Counted from the first letter of the stretch, positions 28,929 through 38,524 are shown. The stretch: 64,000 nt of DNA from Stenotrophomonas sp. 364 (GCF_009832905.1 NZ_CP047135.1:4194001-4258000); one strand, 5' to 3'. The notes: generated by a model from the letters alone, not told the origin. Program-made: numbers and translations.

Positions 28929-30143
28929 ATGTCCCGTGGTATTCCCTTGGCCCTGCTGGCGCTCACCCTCGGTGCGTATGCCATCGGCACCACCGAATTC
29001 GTCATCGTCGGGTTGATCCCGACCATCGCCGCCGACCTGGGCGTGTCCCTGCCCTCGGCCGGCCTGCTGGTCTCGCTGTACGCCCTGGGCGTGGCGGTCG
29101 GCGCACCGGTGCTCACCGCGCTCACCGGCCGGGTGCCACGCAAGACACTGCTGGTCGCGTTGATGGTGCTGTTCACGCTGGGCAATGTGATTGCGTGGAT
29201 GGCACCCGGCTATGGCGCGCTGATCGTGGCGCGGGTCCTCACCGGCCTGGCGCACGGCGTGTTCTTCTCGATCGGGTCGATCATCGCCACCTCGGTGGTG
29301 CCCAAGGAAAAGGCGGCCAGCGCGATCGCGATCATGTTCACCGGGCTCACCGTGGCGCTGGTTACCGGCGTGCCGCTGGGCACCTTCATCGGCCAGCACC
29401 TGGGCTGGCGCGCCACCTTCCTGGCGGTGGCCGCGCTCGGCGTGATCGCGCTGATCGGCAGCCTGCTGTTCGTGCCGCGCAACCTGCAGCGCAGCGAGCC
29501 GGCCACGTTCGGCCAGCAGCTGTCGGTGCTGGCCCAGCCGCGCCTGCTACTGGTGTATGCGATCACCGCACTGGGCTACGGCGGCACCTTCCTGTCGTTC
29601 ACCTACCTGGCCTCGATCCTGCAGGACGTCACCGGTTTTTCGGCCAATGCGGTCAGCGGCGTGCTGCTGGTGTACGGCGTGTCGGTGGCGATCGGCAATC
29701 TGTGGGGCGGCCGCCTGGCCGATCGCCGCGGCCCGATCCCGGCGCTGAAGCTGATCTTCGGCCTGCTGGCGGCCGTGCTGTTCGTGCTCACCTTCACCGC
29801 CTACACCACCTGGCTGGTGCTGCTGACCGTGCTGGCCCTGGGTGCGGTGGCGTTCGGCAACGTGCCGGGGCTGCAGGTGTACGTGGTCAAGCAGGCGCAG
29901 CGCTTTGCCCCGCAGGCCACCGACGTGGCGTCGGGCCTGAACATCGCCGCGTTCAACGTCGGCATCGCGCTCGGCGCCTCGCTGGGCGGGCTGGTGGTGG
30001 ACCATTTCGGCCTGATGCACACCCCGTGGCTGGGTGCGCTGGTGGTGCTGGGCGCGTTGGGCCTGACCGTGCTGAGTGGCCGCCTGGATCGCCGCGATGG
30101 CGTGGCGGATCGCGCCGACGGCATCGCCGTGGGCGCGCATTGA
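28929..30143 (+). CDS. MFS transporter of the AraJ/drug:H+ antiporter (DHA1) type
   Basis: The 404-residue product has twelve predicted membrane segments. The N-terminal pattern AIGTTEFVIVGLIPTIAADLGVS and the motif-A region GRVPRKTLL are typical of DHA1 sugar- or drug-efflux antiporters (AraJ/YdhP-like). The start at 28929 excludes 26 unlikely residues upstream. Control by the divergent LysR regulator is likely. The substrate is unknown. Confidence 0.9.
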   Translation: MSRGIPLALLALTLGAYAIGTTEFVIVGLIPTIAADLGVSLPSAGLLVSLYALGVAVGAPVLTALTGRVPRKTLLVALMVLFTLGNVIAWMAPGYGALIVARVLTGLAHGVFFSIGSIIATSVVPKEKAASAIAIMFTGLTVALVTGVPLGTFIGQHLGWRATFLAVAALGVIALIGSLLFVPRNLQRSEPATFGQQLSVLAQPRLLLVYAITALGYGGTFLSFTYLASILQDVTGFSANAVSGVLLVYGVSVAIGNLWGGRLADRRGPIPALKLIFGLLAAVLFVLTFTAYTTWLVLLTVLALGAVAFGNVPGLQVYVVKQAQRFAPQATDVASGLNIAAFNVGIALGASLGGLVVDHFGLMHTPWLGALVVLGALGLTVLSGRLDRRDGVADRADGIAVGAH

Positions 30144-30170
30144 GGGATTCCGGTCGCGGACCCGTGACAG

Positions 30171-30194
30171 CAGCCGACCAACGGTCGGCTCTAC
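30171..30194 (-). repeat. SMAG-type REP hairpin
   Basis: Read on the minus strand it begins GTAGAGCCGACC and folds around GTTGG. It lies between the transporter gene and the next aldo/keto reductase. Confidence 0.85.
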
Positions 30195-30248
30195 CGTCGT
30201 TTTACGGTGCACGGCGTAGCCTGCACCTCACCCCATGAAGGAGTTTCC

Positions 30249-31052
30249 ATGAGCATTCCCGCATTCGGCCTCGGCACCTTCCGCCTGAAGGGCCAGACCG
30301 TCATCGACTCGGTCCGCAACGCATTGGACGTGGGCTACCGCGCCGTCGACACCGCGCAGATCTACGACAACGAGGCCGAGGTTGGCCAGGCCATCGCTGA
30401 ATCCGGCGTGGCCCGCGATGATCTGTTTCTGACCACCAAGGTGTGGATCGCCAACTTCAGCCACGACGCGCTGCTGGACAGCCTGCGCGAGAGCCTGCGC
30501 AAGCTGCGCACCGACCACGTCGAGCTGACCCTGATCCACTGGCCCTCGCCCAAGGATGCGGTGCCGATGGCCGAGTACCTGGGCGCCTTGGCCGAAGCGA
30601 AGTCGCTGGGCCTGACCCGCCAGATCGGCATCTCCAACTTCACCATCGACCTGACCCGCCAGGCCATCGCGATCCTGGGCGCCGATGCCATCGCCACCAA
30701 CCAGATCGAAGTCCACCCCCACCTGCAGAACCGCGCCCTGATCGCGTTCCTGAAGGAACAGGGCATCCACGTGACCGCCTACATGAGCCTGGCCTACGGC
30801 GAAGTGCTCAAGGACCCGGTGATCCAGTCGATCGCCGAACGCCACCAGGCCACCGCGGCCCAGGTGGCGCTGGCGTGGGCGCTGCAGCAGGGTTTCGCGG
30901 TGATCCCCTCTTCCACCAAGCGCGAGAACCTGGCCAGCAACCTGCTCGCCGCCGACCTGCACCTGAGCGATGCGGACATGGCGCAGATCGCCACGCTGGA
31001 CCGCGGCCAGCGGCTGGCCAACCCGGACGGGATTGCGCCGGCCTGGGATTAA
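30249..31052 (+). CDS. dkgB: Aldo/keto reductase, 2,5-diketo-D-gluconate reductase B type
   Basis: The 267-residue protein matches the DkgB group: [10 protein letters not shown] at the start, the tetrad residues in [14 protein letters not shown] and LIHWPSP, and [10 protein letters not shown] for NADPH binding. In E. coli the enzyme reduces 2,5-diketogluconate and methylglyoxal. AAGGAG precedes the ATG by five bases. The gene name is by similarity of pattern; other AKR5 members are close. Confidence 0.85.
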   Translation: MSIPAFGLGTFRLKGQTVIDSVRNALDVGYRAVDTAQIYDNEAEVGQAIAESGVARDDLFLTTKVWIANFSHDALLDSLRESLRKLRTDHVELTLIHWPSPKDAVPMAEYLGALAEAKSLGLTRQIGISNFTIDLTRQAIAILGADAIATNQIEVHPHLQNRALIAFLKEQGIHVTAYMSLAYGEVLKDPVIQSIAERHQATAAQVALAWALQQGFAVIPSSTKRENLASNLLAADLHLSDADMAQIATLDRGQRLANPDGIAPAWD

Positions 31053-31055
31053 CCG

Positions 31056-31112
31056 GTAGCGCCCGACCGTTGGTCGGGCGTGGGGGCGTGCCGACCAACG
31101 GTCGGCACCTAC
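31056..31112. repeat. Inverted pair of SMAG-type REP hairpins
   Basis: One hairpin begins GTAGCGCCCGACC and its inverted partner ends GGTCGGCACCTAC, with a short G-rich spacer. A partial third unit follows at about 31145-31162. The cluster separates the convergent aldo/keto reductase and hydrolase genes. Confidence 0.85.
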
Positions 31113-31177
31113 CCCAGGGATTTTCGCCGGTCTGGGATTGAGCGGTAGCGCCCGACCGATGCGGCGACAGTGCCGGA

Positions 31178-31876
31178 TCAGGCCTGCAACCACGCACGCA
31201 TCGCGGCGCTGACTTCTTCCGGTTTCTCCATCGGCGCCAGGTGCCCGCAATCGGGCAGCACCACCAGCGTGGAGCCTGGCACCAGCGCATGCATCTCCTC
31301 GCTGATCGGCAGCGGGGTGATGCGGTCGTTGGCGCCGCACACGATCAACAGCGGATCGCGGAAGCCGGCCAGTACGTCGTGGCCATCACCTCGTTCCAGC
31401 GCGCTCTGGCGCAGGAATACATCAGCACCCAGCCGCGCGGTCATGTCACGCACGCGCTGCACCAGCACGTAGTCATCCAGCCGCGAGGCGTCGATGTAGC
31501 TGCGCATCAGCTTGTCGCCAAAGCCGTGGAAGGTGCCGGGCAGGCGCACGCTGGCACGCTGCGACTGGCGCTGGGCGGCGCGCTCGGGCGAGTCGGCGTG
31601 GATCGAGGTGTCGATCAACGCAAGCCGCAGCACACGCTCCGGTGCGGTGCGCAGGATCTGCTGGGCGACGAAGCCGCCGAGCGAGAAACCTGCCAGGGCG
31701 AAACGCTCAGGCGCCTGCGCCAGCACGTCGTCGACCACGGCCTGCATCGTCTCGCCCCGGGTCTGGTCGCCTACGATGCAGTCCGCGATATCGGACAGGT
31801 CGGCGATCTGCGCACGCCAGAGTTCAGCGTCGTTGAGCAGGCCGGGGAGCAGCAGCAGGGGGAGGCGGTCGGTCAT
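31178..31876 (-). CDS. Alpha/beta-fold hydrolase
   Basis: The 232-residue protein has the nucleophile elbow GFSLGG (serine near residue 64), a probable acid in CGANDRITP and the catalytic histidine in DCGHLAPMEKPEEV. There is no signal peptide, so it acts in the cytoplasm. The compact size and lack of a large cap fit small esterase-like members. The substrate is unknown; it is the last of the genes read toward the REP cluster. Confidence 0.88.
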   Translation of the reverse strand: MTDRLPLLLLPGLLNDAELWRAQIADLSDIADCIVGDQTRGETMQAVVDDVLAQAPERFALAGFSLGGFVAQQILRTAPERVLRLALIDTSIHADSPERAAQRQSQRASVRLPGTFHGFGDKLMRSYIDASRLDDYVLVQRVRDMTARLGADVFLRQSALERGDGHDVLAGFRDPLLIVCGANDRITPLPISEEMHALVPGSTLVVLPDCGHLAPMEKPEEVSAAMRAWLQA

Positions 31877-31924
31877 GGGCCTATTGTCGCCGCGCCGACG
31901 TGCACGGTCTGTGCCGCCGACGGC

Positions 31925-34654
31925 TCAGTGCGTTGCGGTATCTGGCACGTCCGGCACCTGCACCTCCTGCACCGGCAAGGTCACCACCATGACCGTGGAG
32001 TCGTCCGGGTCCAGCCTGGTCTTGAAGCCCAGGCTCTGGCACATCGCCAGCATGGTGCTGTTCTCGCGCAGCACCTGCCCTTCGACAATGTTCAGGCCCA
32101 GCCACTTGGCGTACTCGATCATGATCGCCATCAGCCGCCAGCCGATGCCGTGTCCTTTGAGATCCGAGCGGATCAGGATGCCGTACTCGCCGCGGTCGTA
32201 GTCGGCGTCGGCGTGCAGGCGCACCGCGCCGAGCATGTCGCCGCTGCGCGGGTCGATGGCCACCAGCGCGATCGACCGGGCGTAATCGAGCTGGGTCAGG
32301 CGCGCGATGAATTCATGGCTGAAGTGCTTCACCGACTGGAAGAAACGCAGGCGCAGGTCGTCGTCGGTGACGCGGGCGAAGAACGCGCGGAACAGCGCAT
32401 CGTCTTCCGGCCGTACCGGGCGCACGAAGGCCGGCGCGCCGTCGGACAGGGTAATGGTGCGTTCCCATTCCTTGGGATACGGGAACACCGCAAAGCGCGG
32501 ATGGCCACGGCCCTTGTGCAGTTTGCGCGAGGGCGCGATGGCCACGCGTGCATCGAGCGCGATCACCCCGTCACGGTCGGCGAGCAGCGGGTTGATGTCC
32601 AGGCTGCGGATCTCGGGAATGTCGGCGGCCAGCTGCGCCAGCTTGACCAGGATCAGCGCCACGGCGCGCTCATCGGCCGCCGGCACGTCGCGGTAGGCCT
32701 TGAGGATGCGCGAGACGCGGGTGCGGCCGATCAGCTCGTGCGACAGGCGCAGGTCCAGCGGCGGCAGCGCAAGCGCCTTGTCGTCGATCACTTCGACGGC
32801 GGTACCGCCGCGGCCGAACACGATCACCGGTCCGAAGGTGGGGTCGTCGGCGATGCCGGCGATCAGCTCGCGCGCCTTGGGGCGCACGATGGTGGGCTGC
32901 ACCAGCACGCCGTCGATGCGGGCATCGGGGCGCTTCTCATGCGCGCGCGCGATGATCGAGGTGGCCGCCGCATGCACCGCCTGCAGCGAGCCGAGGTTGA
33001 GGCGCACGCCGTCCACGTCGGACTTGTGCGGGATGTCGGCGGAAAACACCTTCACCGCCACGGTGGCGCCCTGCTCCAGCAGCGGCTGGGCCAGCTCCAT
33101 GGCCTCGCGCGCGTCGCGGGCCTGCATCACCGGCGCCGACGGAATGCCATAGGCGGTGAGCAGCTGGTGGGTGGCGATCGGGTCCAGCCACTGCTGCCCG
33201 GCCGCCAGCGCCGCCTCGACCAGCGCGCGCGCGGTGGTGGTATCGACCACGAAATCTTCGGGCAGGCTGGGCGGGGTTTCCATCAGCGCGGCCTGCGCGT
33301 CGCGGTAACGCACCAGGTGCTGGAAGCCGCGCACGGCCTCGGCTTCGGTGGGATAGGTGGGCACACGCGCGGCGTTGAGCGTGGCGGTGGCGCGGTCATC
33401 GTTGCCGAGCCAGACCGCGAACACGGGTTTGTCGCGGTGGTGGCGCGGGCGCAGGCCCAGCGTGCGGGTGAGGGCTTGGGCGGCGTCGGCCGAGGAGGTG
33501 AACGCGGTGGGCACGTTGACCACCAGCACGGCATCGTTTTCGCTGTCGGACATCAGCGCGTCGATGGCGGCGGCATAGCGCTCACCATCGGCGTCGACCA
33601 CGATGTCGACCGGGTTGCTGCGCGACCAGCCCTGCGGCAGCACGCTGTCCAGCTGCGCCACGGTGGCCGGCGACAACTCGGCCAGGCTGCCGCGCAGGGC
33701 CAGCAGCTGGTCCACGGCCAGGCGCCCTACCCCGCCGCCGTTGCTGAGGATGGCCAGCCGGCGGCCGGGGAAGGTACCGAGGCGGCCAAGCGTTTCGGCG
33801 GCGGTGAACAGTTCGTCCAGTGCCCCCACGCGCAGCAGGCCGGCGCGGTTGAAGGCCGCGCCGTACACGGCGTCGGCGCTGGCCAGCGCCTGCACGTGGG
33901 TGTCGGCATCGGGGTTGATGCGGATGTGGCGGCCGGATTTGACCACCACCACCGGCTTGGCACGTGCGGCGGCACGCGCGGCCGACATGAACTTGCGCGC
34001 GTCTCCGATGTGTTCGACGTAGAGCAGGATGGCGCGGGTGCGGTAGTCGGTGGCGAAGTAGTCGAGCAGGTCACCGAAGTCGACGTCGAGGGTGTCGCCG
34101 AGCGAGACGACCGCGGAGAAGCCGACCGAGCGCGCCACGCCCCATTCGACCAGGGCCGCGGCGATGGCGCTGGATTCGGAGATCAGCGCCAGGTCGCCGG
34201 CCTGCGGGAAATGCGCGGCGATGCTGGCGTTCAAGCGCGCGTGCGGGGCGATGACGCCCAGGCAGTGCGGGCCGAGGATGCGCAGGCCCTTGGCGCGGGC
34301 GGCGGTTTCCACCTGCTCGGCCAGCGAGCCGGGGCCCTGGCCGAGGTTGGCAGTGAGGATGATGGCGGCGGCCACGCCACGTTCGGCGGCGGTGGCCACG
34401 ACCTGGGGCACGATGCTGGCCGGCGCGGTGATGACGACCAGTTCGGGGACCCAGTCGAGGTCCTTGAGGCGTTTGACGGTGCGGATGCCGTCGATGTCGC
34501 TGTAGCGGGGGTTGATCCAGGCCACCTTGCCGGGGAAGCCGGTGCTGCGCAGGTTGCGCATGACGGCGCGGCCGGCGGAGCGTTCGCGCGGGCTGCCGCC
34601 GATGACGGCAACCGATTGCGGGCGGAAAACGGATTGCAGGTGGTAGGTGCTCAT
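31925..34654 (-). CDS. Acyl-CoA synthetase (ADP-forming)-like and GNAT acetyltransferase fusion, Pat/PatZ type
   Basis: The 909-residue protein has four parts: a CoA-binding Rossmann domain (VAVIGGSPRERSAGRAV), a succinyl-CoA ligase-like domain with the histidine region DTHVQALASAD, an ATP-grasp domain (about residues 490-700, with KVFSADIPHKSDVDGVRLNL), and a GNAT domain in roughly the last 165 residues (GEYGILIRSDLKGHGIGWRLM). Pat-type enzymes acetylate lysines of acetyl-CoA synthetase and other proteins and respond to acetyl-CoA through the ligase-like part. Whether the ligase part is catalytic is not clear from sequence. Confidence 0.9.
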   Translation of the reverse strand: MSTYHLQSVFRPQSVAVIGGSPRERSAGRAVMRNLRSTGFPGKVAWINPRYSDIDGIRTVKRLKDLDWVPELVVITAPASIVPQVVATAAERGVAAAIILTANLGQGPGSLAEQVETAARAKGLRILGPHCLGVIAPHARLNASIAAHFPQAGDLALISESSAIAAALVEWGVARSVGFSAVVSLGDTLDVDFGDLLDYFATDYRTRAILLYVEHIGDARKFMSAARAAARAKPVVVVKSGRHIRINPDADTHVQALASADAVYGAAFNRAGLLRVGALDELFTAAETLGRLGTFPGRRLAILSNGGGVGRLAVDQLLALRGSLAELSPATVAQLDSVLPQGWSRSNPVDIVVDADGERYAAAIDALMSDSENDAVLVVNVPTAFTSSADAAQALTRTLGLRPRHHRDKPVFAVWLGNDDRATATLNAARVPTYPTEAEAVRGFQHLVRYRDAQAALMETPPSLPEDFVVDTTTARALVEAALAAGQQWLDPIATHQLLTAYGIPSAPVMQARDAREAMELAQPLLEQGATVAVKVFSADIPHKSDVDGVRLNLGSLQAVHAAATSIIARAHEKRPDARIDGVLVQPTIVRPKARELIAGIADDPTFGPVIVFGRGGTAVEVIDDKALALPPLDLRLSHELIGRTRVSRILKAYRDVPAADERAVALILVKLAQLAADIPEIRSLDINPLLADRDGVIALDARVAIAPSRKLHKGRGHPRFAVFPYPKEWERTITLSDGAPAFVRPVRPEDDALFRAFFARVTDDDLRLRFFQSVKHFSHEFIARLTQLDYARSIALVAIDPRSGDMLGAVRLHADADYDRGEYGILIRSDLKGHGIGWRLMAIMIEYAKWLGLNIVEGQVLRENSTMLAMCQSLGFKTRLDPDDSTVMVVTLPVQEVQVPDVPDTATH

Positions 34655-34713
34655 GGGGCCGATCAGTCACCGGTACATGGGATGACACGGTACACGGGTG
34701 CGGTGGTGGGTGG

Positions 34714-34769
34714 GATAAACCCGTCCCTGGGGGCTCGTGTACGGCATCCATGCCGTACAACGGTTCCGG
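34714..34769 (+). repeat. Composite palindromic element, copy D (core only)
   Basis: The conserved strand (TAAACCCGTCCCTGG...GCTCG) and an inner hairpin TGTACGG-CATCCATG-CCGTACA are present, but no long outer arms flank them. It looks like a decayed or armless copy of the element at 12187. It lies between the PatZ-like gene and mgtE. Confidence 0.65.
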
Positions 34770-34860
34770 TTGGGCCTGCCGCCTCGCACCTGGACGGGTT
34801 GGCTTCATCGGACACGAGAGCCTTTGCCCGGTCGGGACTCGTACACGGAAACCATCCCCG

Positions 34861-34885
34861 GTAGAGCCACGCCATGCGTGGCTGC
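34861..34885 (+). repeat. SMAG-type REP hairpin
   Basis: It begins GTAGAGCCACGCC and folds around CATG. It is just behind the mgtE stop and is nearly identical, in inverse sense, to the copy at 4621. Confidence 0.85.
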
Positions 34886-34901
34886 GTCTCACCGTGTCCG
34901 G

Positions 34902-36272
34902 CTACAACAACGTGCCGCGCAGGATCATCGCGGCGATGCTGAAGTAGATGACCAGGCCGGTGACGTCCACGAGGGTGGCGACGAACGGGGCCGAGGCGCT
35001 GGCGGGGTCGAAGCCGAGGCGTTTGAGGATGAAGGGCAGCATCGAGCCGGACAGCGAGCCGAAGGTGACGATGCCCACCAGCGCCGCGCCGATGGTGAGG
35101 GCGAGCAGCTGCCAGTGCTGGCCGTAATCGTGCAGGCCGAGCAGCTGCCAGGAGACGATGCGGATCATCGCCAGCACGCCCAGGATGGCGCCGAGGGTGA
35201 GGCCGGTGGGGATTTCGCGCAGCGCCACTTTCCACCAGTCGCGCAGGCGCAGTTCGCGCAGAGCGAGGCTGCGGATCAGCAGGGAGGTGGCCTGGGAGCC
35301 GGAGTTGCCGCCCGAGCTCATGATCAGCGGAATGAACAGGGTGAGCACGACCGCGCGGGCCAGCTCGTCCTCGTAGTGCTGCATGGCGCTGGCGGTGAGC
35401 ATTTCGCCCAGGAACAGCACGCTGAGCCAGCCGGCGCGCTTGCGGATCATGCCGAAGAAGCCGATCTGCATGTACGGCTTTTCCAGCGCTTCCATGCCGC
35501 CGAACTTGTGCGCGTCTTCGGTGGATTCCTCGATGAGGGCATCCAGGATGTCGTCCACGGTGACGATGCCGAGCACGTGCTGGGCCGGGTCCACCACGGG
35601 GATGGCGAGCAGGTCGTGGCGGCGGATCAGCTGGGCCACTTCTTCCTGGTCGAGCATGGCATCGACGGTGACCGGCGGGTTGGTCTGGGCCACGTCGAGG
35701 ATGGGCTCGTCGGGCAGGCCGGTGATCAGGCGGCGCATGGTCACCACCTGCACCAGGGTGTGGGTGTGCGGGTCGAGCACGTAGATGGCGTAGACGGTTT
35801 CGCGGGTGCGCTCGACTTCGCGGATGTGCTGCAGGGTGCGGCCGACGGTCCAGTTGGCCGGCACGCTGACGAACTCGGTGGTCATCAGCGCACCAGCGGT
35901 GTGCGCGGGGTAGCTGAGCAGCTGCTGGATGGACTGGCGGGCGTCGGCGCTGAGCAGCGGGATCAGGCGCGCGCGTTCGTCCTCGTCCAGCTCATGGACG
36001 ATGTCGGTGGCACGGTCGTCGGCCATCAGGCCCAGCAGCGCGGCGGCACGGGCCACCGGCAGCAGCGCCACCAGGTCGCCACTGCGGTTGAGCTCGGGCT
36101 GTTCGAGCATCTTCACCGCGCGCGGCAACGGCAAGGCCGCCAAGGTGTCGGCGGCGCGCGACAGCTCCAGGGTATTGAGGAATTCCACCGCGTCGGCGGT
36201 GTTGAAGCTGGCCAGGGGTGCGCTCAGGGCGGCGGCATCGGCCACCGGGCGCAGCAGGTCTTTCTGGTTCAT
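34902..36272 (-). CDS. mgtE: Magnesium channel/transporter MgtE
   Basis: The 456-residue protein has the MgtE N-terminal helical domain (about 25-130), two CBS domains (about 135-255, with TAGALMTTEFVSVP and VDDILDALIEES), a connecting helix, and five membrane segments from about 290. The pore helix signature SSGGNSGSQATSL is clear. MgtE is gated by cytoplasmic Mg2+ through the N and CBS domains. A long hairpin lies in its 5' leader. No M-box features were recognised there. Confidence 0.95.
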   Translation of the reverse strand: MNQKDLLRPVADAAALSAPLASFNTADAVEFLNTLELSRAADTLAALPLPRAVKMLEQPELNRSGDLVALLPVARAAALLGLMADDRATDIVHELDEDERARLIPLLSADARQSIQQLLSYPAHTAGALMTTEFVSVPANWTVGRTLQHIREVERTRETVYAIYVLDPHTHTLVQVVTMRRLITGLPDEPILDVAQTNPPVTVDAMLDQEEVAQLIRRHDLLAIPVVDPAQHVLGIVTVDDILDALIEESTEDAHKFGGMEALEKPYMQIGFFGMIRKRAGWLSVLFLGEMLTASAMQHYEDELARAVVLTLFIPLIMSSGGNSGSQATSLLIRSLALRELRLRDWWKVALREIPTGLTLGAILGVLAMIRIVSWQLLGLHDYGQHWQLLALTIGAALVGIVTFGSLSGSMLPFILKRLGFDPASASAPFVATLVDVTGLVIYFSIAAMILRGTLL

Positions 36273-36300
36273 CGGGTTCGCCTGTGGGGATCGCCATGCG

Positions 36301-36355
36301 CGACGCCAGCGGTGGCGAACCGTCCCTCGTCAGGCGGTGGCCATCACTGGCGTCG
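36301..36355 (-). promoter_or_regulatory. Long hairpin in the mgtE leader
   Basis: The sixteen-base arms at 36301-36316 and 36340-36355 pair at all but one position (one of the pairs is G-U) with a 23-base loop. The hairpin ends 28 bases before the mgtE start. It could control translation or mRNA stability. The rest of the gene-free stretch 36273-36603 shows only possible promoter pieces (TTGACG at 36499 and CATAAT at 36525, with poor spacing). Confidence 0.5.
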
Positions 36356-36603
36356 AGCAAGGTCGACTTCTACTGTCGCTGGACATCGGTTCGGGGACTC
36401 CGCAAGGGTGTACTGCCGGACATGCCGGCAGCGGCGGGCAGTCTGGACCCGGGCGCCGGGCGGGTCAACCCGGGCGCCGCTGCCGTGTTGGGCTGCGATT
36501 GACGTTGGGCCAACGTACGCGTCGCATAATGGGCGGCGGCCGTGGGCCGTGATGCCCTTTCCCTCGATGTTGCCCGGCGACGATCCCATGAGCAGGTTCT
36601 TCC

Positions 36604-38409
36604 ATGCATAGCGGCGCGCTTGAGCTGGCCCTGGTGCTGCTGCTGGCAGCGGTGATCGCCGTGCCGGTGTTCAAGAAGCTGGGCTTCGGCGCGGTGCTGG
36701 GCTACCTGGCCGCAGGCGTGGTGCTGGGCCCGGACGGCCTGGGCTTCGTGCAGGACGCCGACCGCATCCTGGGCGCGGCCGAAATCGGCGTGGTAATGCT
36801 GCTGTTCGTGATCGGGCTGGAGCTGTCCCCGGCCCGCCTGAAGGTGATGCGGCGCTCGGTGTTCGGCGCCGGCGCGCTGCAGGTGGCGCTGAGCGCACTG
36901 GTGTTGGGCAGCCTGCTGCTGCTCGACCACTTCCAGTGGAAGAGCGCGCTGATCGTGGGCATTGCCCTTGCGCTGTCGTCCACCGCGGTGGGCCTGCAGC
37001 TGCTGTCCGAGCACAAGGCGATCAACAGCGATTACGGCCGGCTGGGGTTTGCCATCCTGCTGTTCCAGGACCTGATCGCCATTCCCCTGCTGGCGGCGAT
37101 TCCGCTGCTGGGCGGGGCCAAGAACGAGACCCTGCAGTGGAGCGACGTGGCCGTGGCGCTGGGCGCGCTGGCGGTGGTGATCCTGTGCGGGCGGCCGGTG
37201 CTGCGCCGGCTGTTCAACATCATCGCGCGCACACGCAGCCCGGAAGTGTTCACCGCGATGGCGCTGCTGGTGGTGCTGGGCACGGCGTGGTTCATGCAGG
37301 AGGCCGGGCTGAGCCCGAGCCTGGGCGCGTTCCTGGCCGGCGTGCTGCTGTCCGATTCGGAATTCCGCCACGAGCTGGAATCGCAGATCGAACCGTTCAA
37401 GGGACTGCTGCTGGGGCTGTTCTTCATCGCGGTGGGCATGGGCATCGACCTGGACCGCATCGTCGCCGAGCCGGCGATGATCGCCGCCGGCGTGGCGATC
37501 CTGCTGGTGGTGAAGTTCGGTCTGCTGTTCGGCATCGGCAAGCTGGCCAAGCTGCGCACCCGGCATGCGGTGATGCTGGGCAGCGTGCTGTGGTTGGGCG
37601 GTGAGTTCGCCTTCGTGGTGTTCAACGAGGCGCAGCGCGCGCACCTGCTGGGCAGCGCCAACCACGACCGGCTTGTGGCGATCGTGGGCCTGTCGATGGC
37701 GATCACCCCGCTGTTGATGATCGCGCTGCTGCGCCTGCTGGGCCGCGAGGACGCGCCCAAGGGCAACGCGCCGCCAGCCGACACCGTCGACACCGGCGGC
37801 ACCCAGCCGCAGGTGATGATCGCCGGCATGGGCCGCTTCGGGCAGGTGGTGGCGCGCCTGCTGACCGCACAGAAGATTCCGTTCGTGGCGCTGGAGTCGA
37901 ACCCGGACACGGTGTCGGACCTGCGCCGGTTCGGCAACAAGCTGTACTACGGCGACCCGACCCGGCCGGAGATGCTGCGCGCCGCCGGTGGCGAGCACAT
38001 CCGCGTGTACGTGGTGACGCTGGACGACCCGGACGCCAACCTGCGCGCCACGCGGCTGATCCGGCGCATGTACCCCGACGCGGTGGTGCTGGTGCGGGCG
38101 CGCAACCGCCAACATGCGTGGCGCTTGATGGACATGTCCGCCGAGCCGTTCCGTGAAGTGTTCGGCACCAGCCTGGAGCTGAGCGAGCGCATGCTGATCG
38201 CGCTGGGCTTCCCGGCCGATACCGCGCACAGCCACGTGCAGCGCTTCCGCGAGCACGACGAGAAACTGCTGCGCGACCAGTACCTGGTGTACGACGACGA
38301 AGCGGCGGTGATCCAGACCTCGCGTGATGCGCGGGCCGACCTGATGCGTCTGTTCGAGGCCGATGCGGAGCGCGACGCAAAGACGGACGCATCCGACCGG
38401 CACAGTTGA
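36604..38409 (+). CDS. Monovalent cation:proton antiporter, KefC/KefB type
   Basis: The 601-residue protein has a twelve- to thirteen-segment Na+/H+ exchanger-like membrane domain (residues 5 to about 385) and a cytoplasmic RCK_N/TrkA-N domain beginning MIAGMGRFGQVVARLL. The HEL(E) and FIAVGMGIDL landmarks of the CPA2 group are present. In E. coli Kef proteins release K+ in detoxification and need an ancillary quinone reductase; no such gene is adjacent. The gene is convergent with the ankyrin gene across a REP pair. Confidence 0.9.
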   Translation: MHSGALELALVLLLAAVIAVPVFKKLGFGAVLGYLAAGVVLGPDGLGFVQDADRILGAAEIGVVMLLFVIGLELSPARLKVMRRSVFGAGALQVALSALVLGSLLLLDHFQWKSALIVGIALALSSTAVGLQLLSEHKAINSDYGRLGFAILLFQDLIAIPLLAAIPLLGGAKNETLQWSDVAVALGALAVVILCGRPVLRRLFNIIARTRSPEVFTAMALLVVLGTAWFMQEAGLSPSLGAFLAGVLLSDSEFRHELESQIEPFKGLLLGLFFIAVGMGIDLDRIVAEPAMIAAGVAILLVVKFGLLFGIGKLAKLRTRHAVMLGSVLWLGGEFAFVVFNEAQRAHLLGSANHDRLVAIVGLSMAITPLLMIALLRLLGREDAPKGNAPPADTVDTGGTQPQVMIAGMGRFGQVVARLLTAQKIPFVALESNPDTVSDLRRFGNKLYYGDPTRPEMLRAAGGEHIRVYVVTLDDPDANLRATRLIRRMYPDAVVLVRARNRQHAWRLMDMSAEPFREVFGTSLELSERMLIALGFPADTAHSHVQRFREHDEKLLRDQYLVYDDEAAVIQTSRDARADLMRLFEADAERDAKTDASDRHS

Positions 38410-38418
38410 CCCACACCC

Positions 38419-38444
38419 GTAGTGCCGGGCTCTGCCCGGCAACC
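38419..38444 (+). repeat. SMAG-type REP hairpin, first of a pair
   Basis: It begins GTAGTGCCGGGC and folds around TCT. The inverted partner follows at 38481. Confidence 0.85.
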
Positions 38445-38480
38445 GCACGCAGCGGCACCGGGCATCGCCCGGCATTGGCG

Positions 38481-38505
38481 GCAGCCGACCCACGGTCGGC
38501 TCTAC
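38481..38505 (-). repeat. SMAG-type REP hairpin, second of a pair
   Basis: Read on the minus strand it begins GTAGAGCCGACC. Between it and the first unit is a CCGGGC-rich relic hairpin. The pair lies between the convergent Kef and ankyrin genes. Confidence 0.8.
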
Positions 38506-38524
38506 GATCGTGGTGAGCGCGAGA

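Noticed and set aside
31241..34864. A 1207-codon open frame on the plus strand opposite the PatZ-like gene
   Set aside because: It is the antisense shadow of a real gene in GC-rich DNA; the translated sequence has no domain, and is rich in H, R, Q and G in the typical shadow pattern.
36273..36420. M-box or other known Mg2+ riboswitch in the mgtE leader
   Set aside because: I could not recognise the conserved elements of a known class; only one strong hairpin is visible, so it is listed as an unassigned leader hairpin.
36499..36530. TTGACG and CATAAT as a promoter for the Kef-type gene
   Set aside because: The spacing of 20 bases is too long for a normal sigma-70 promoter.
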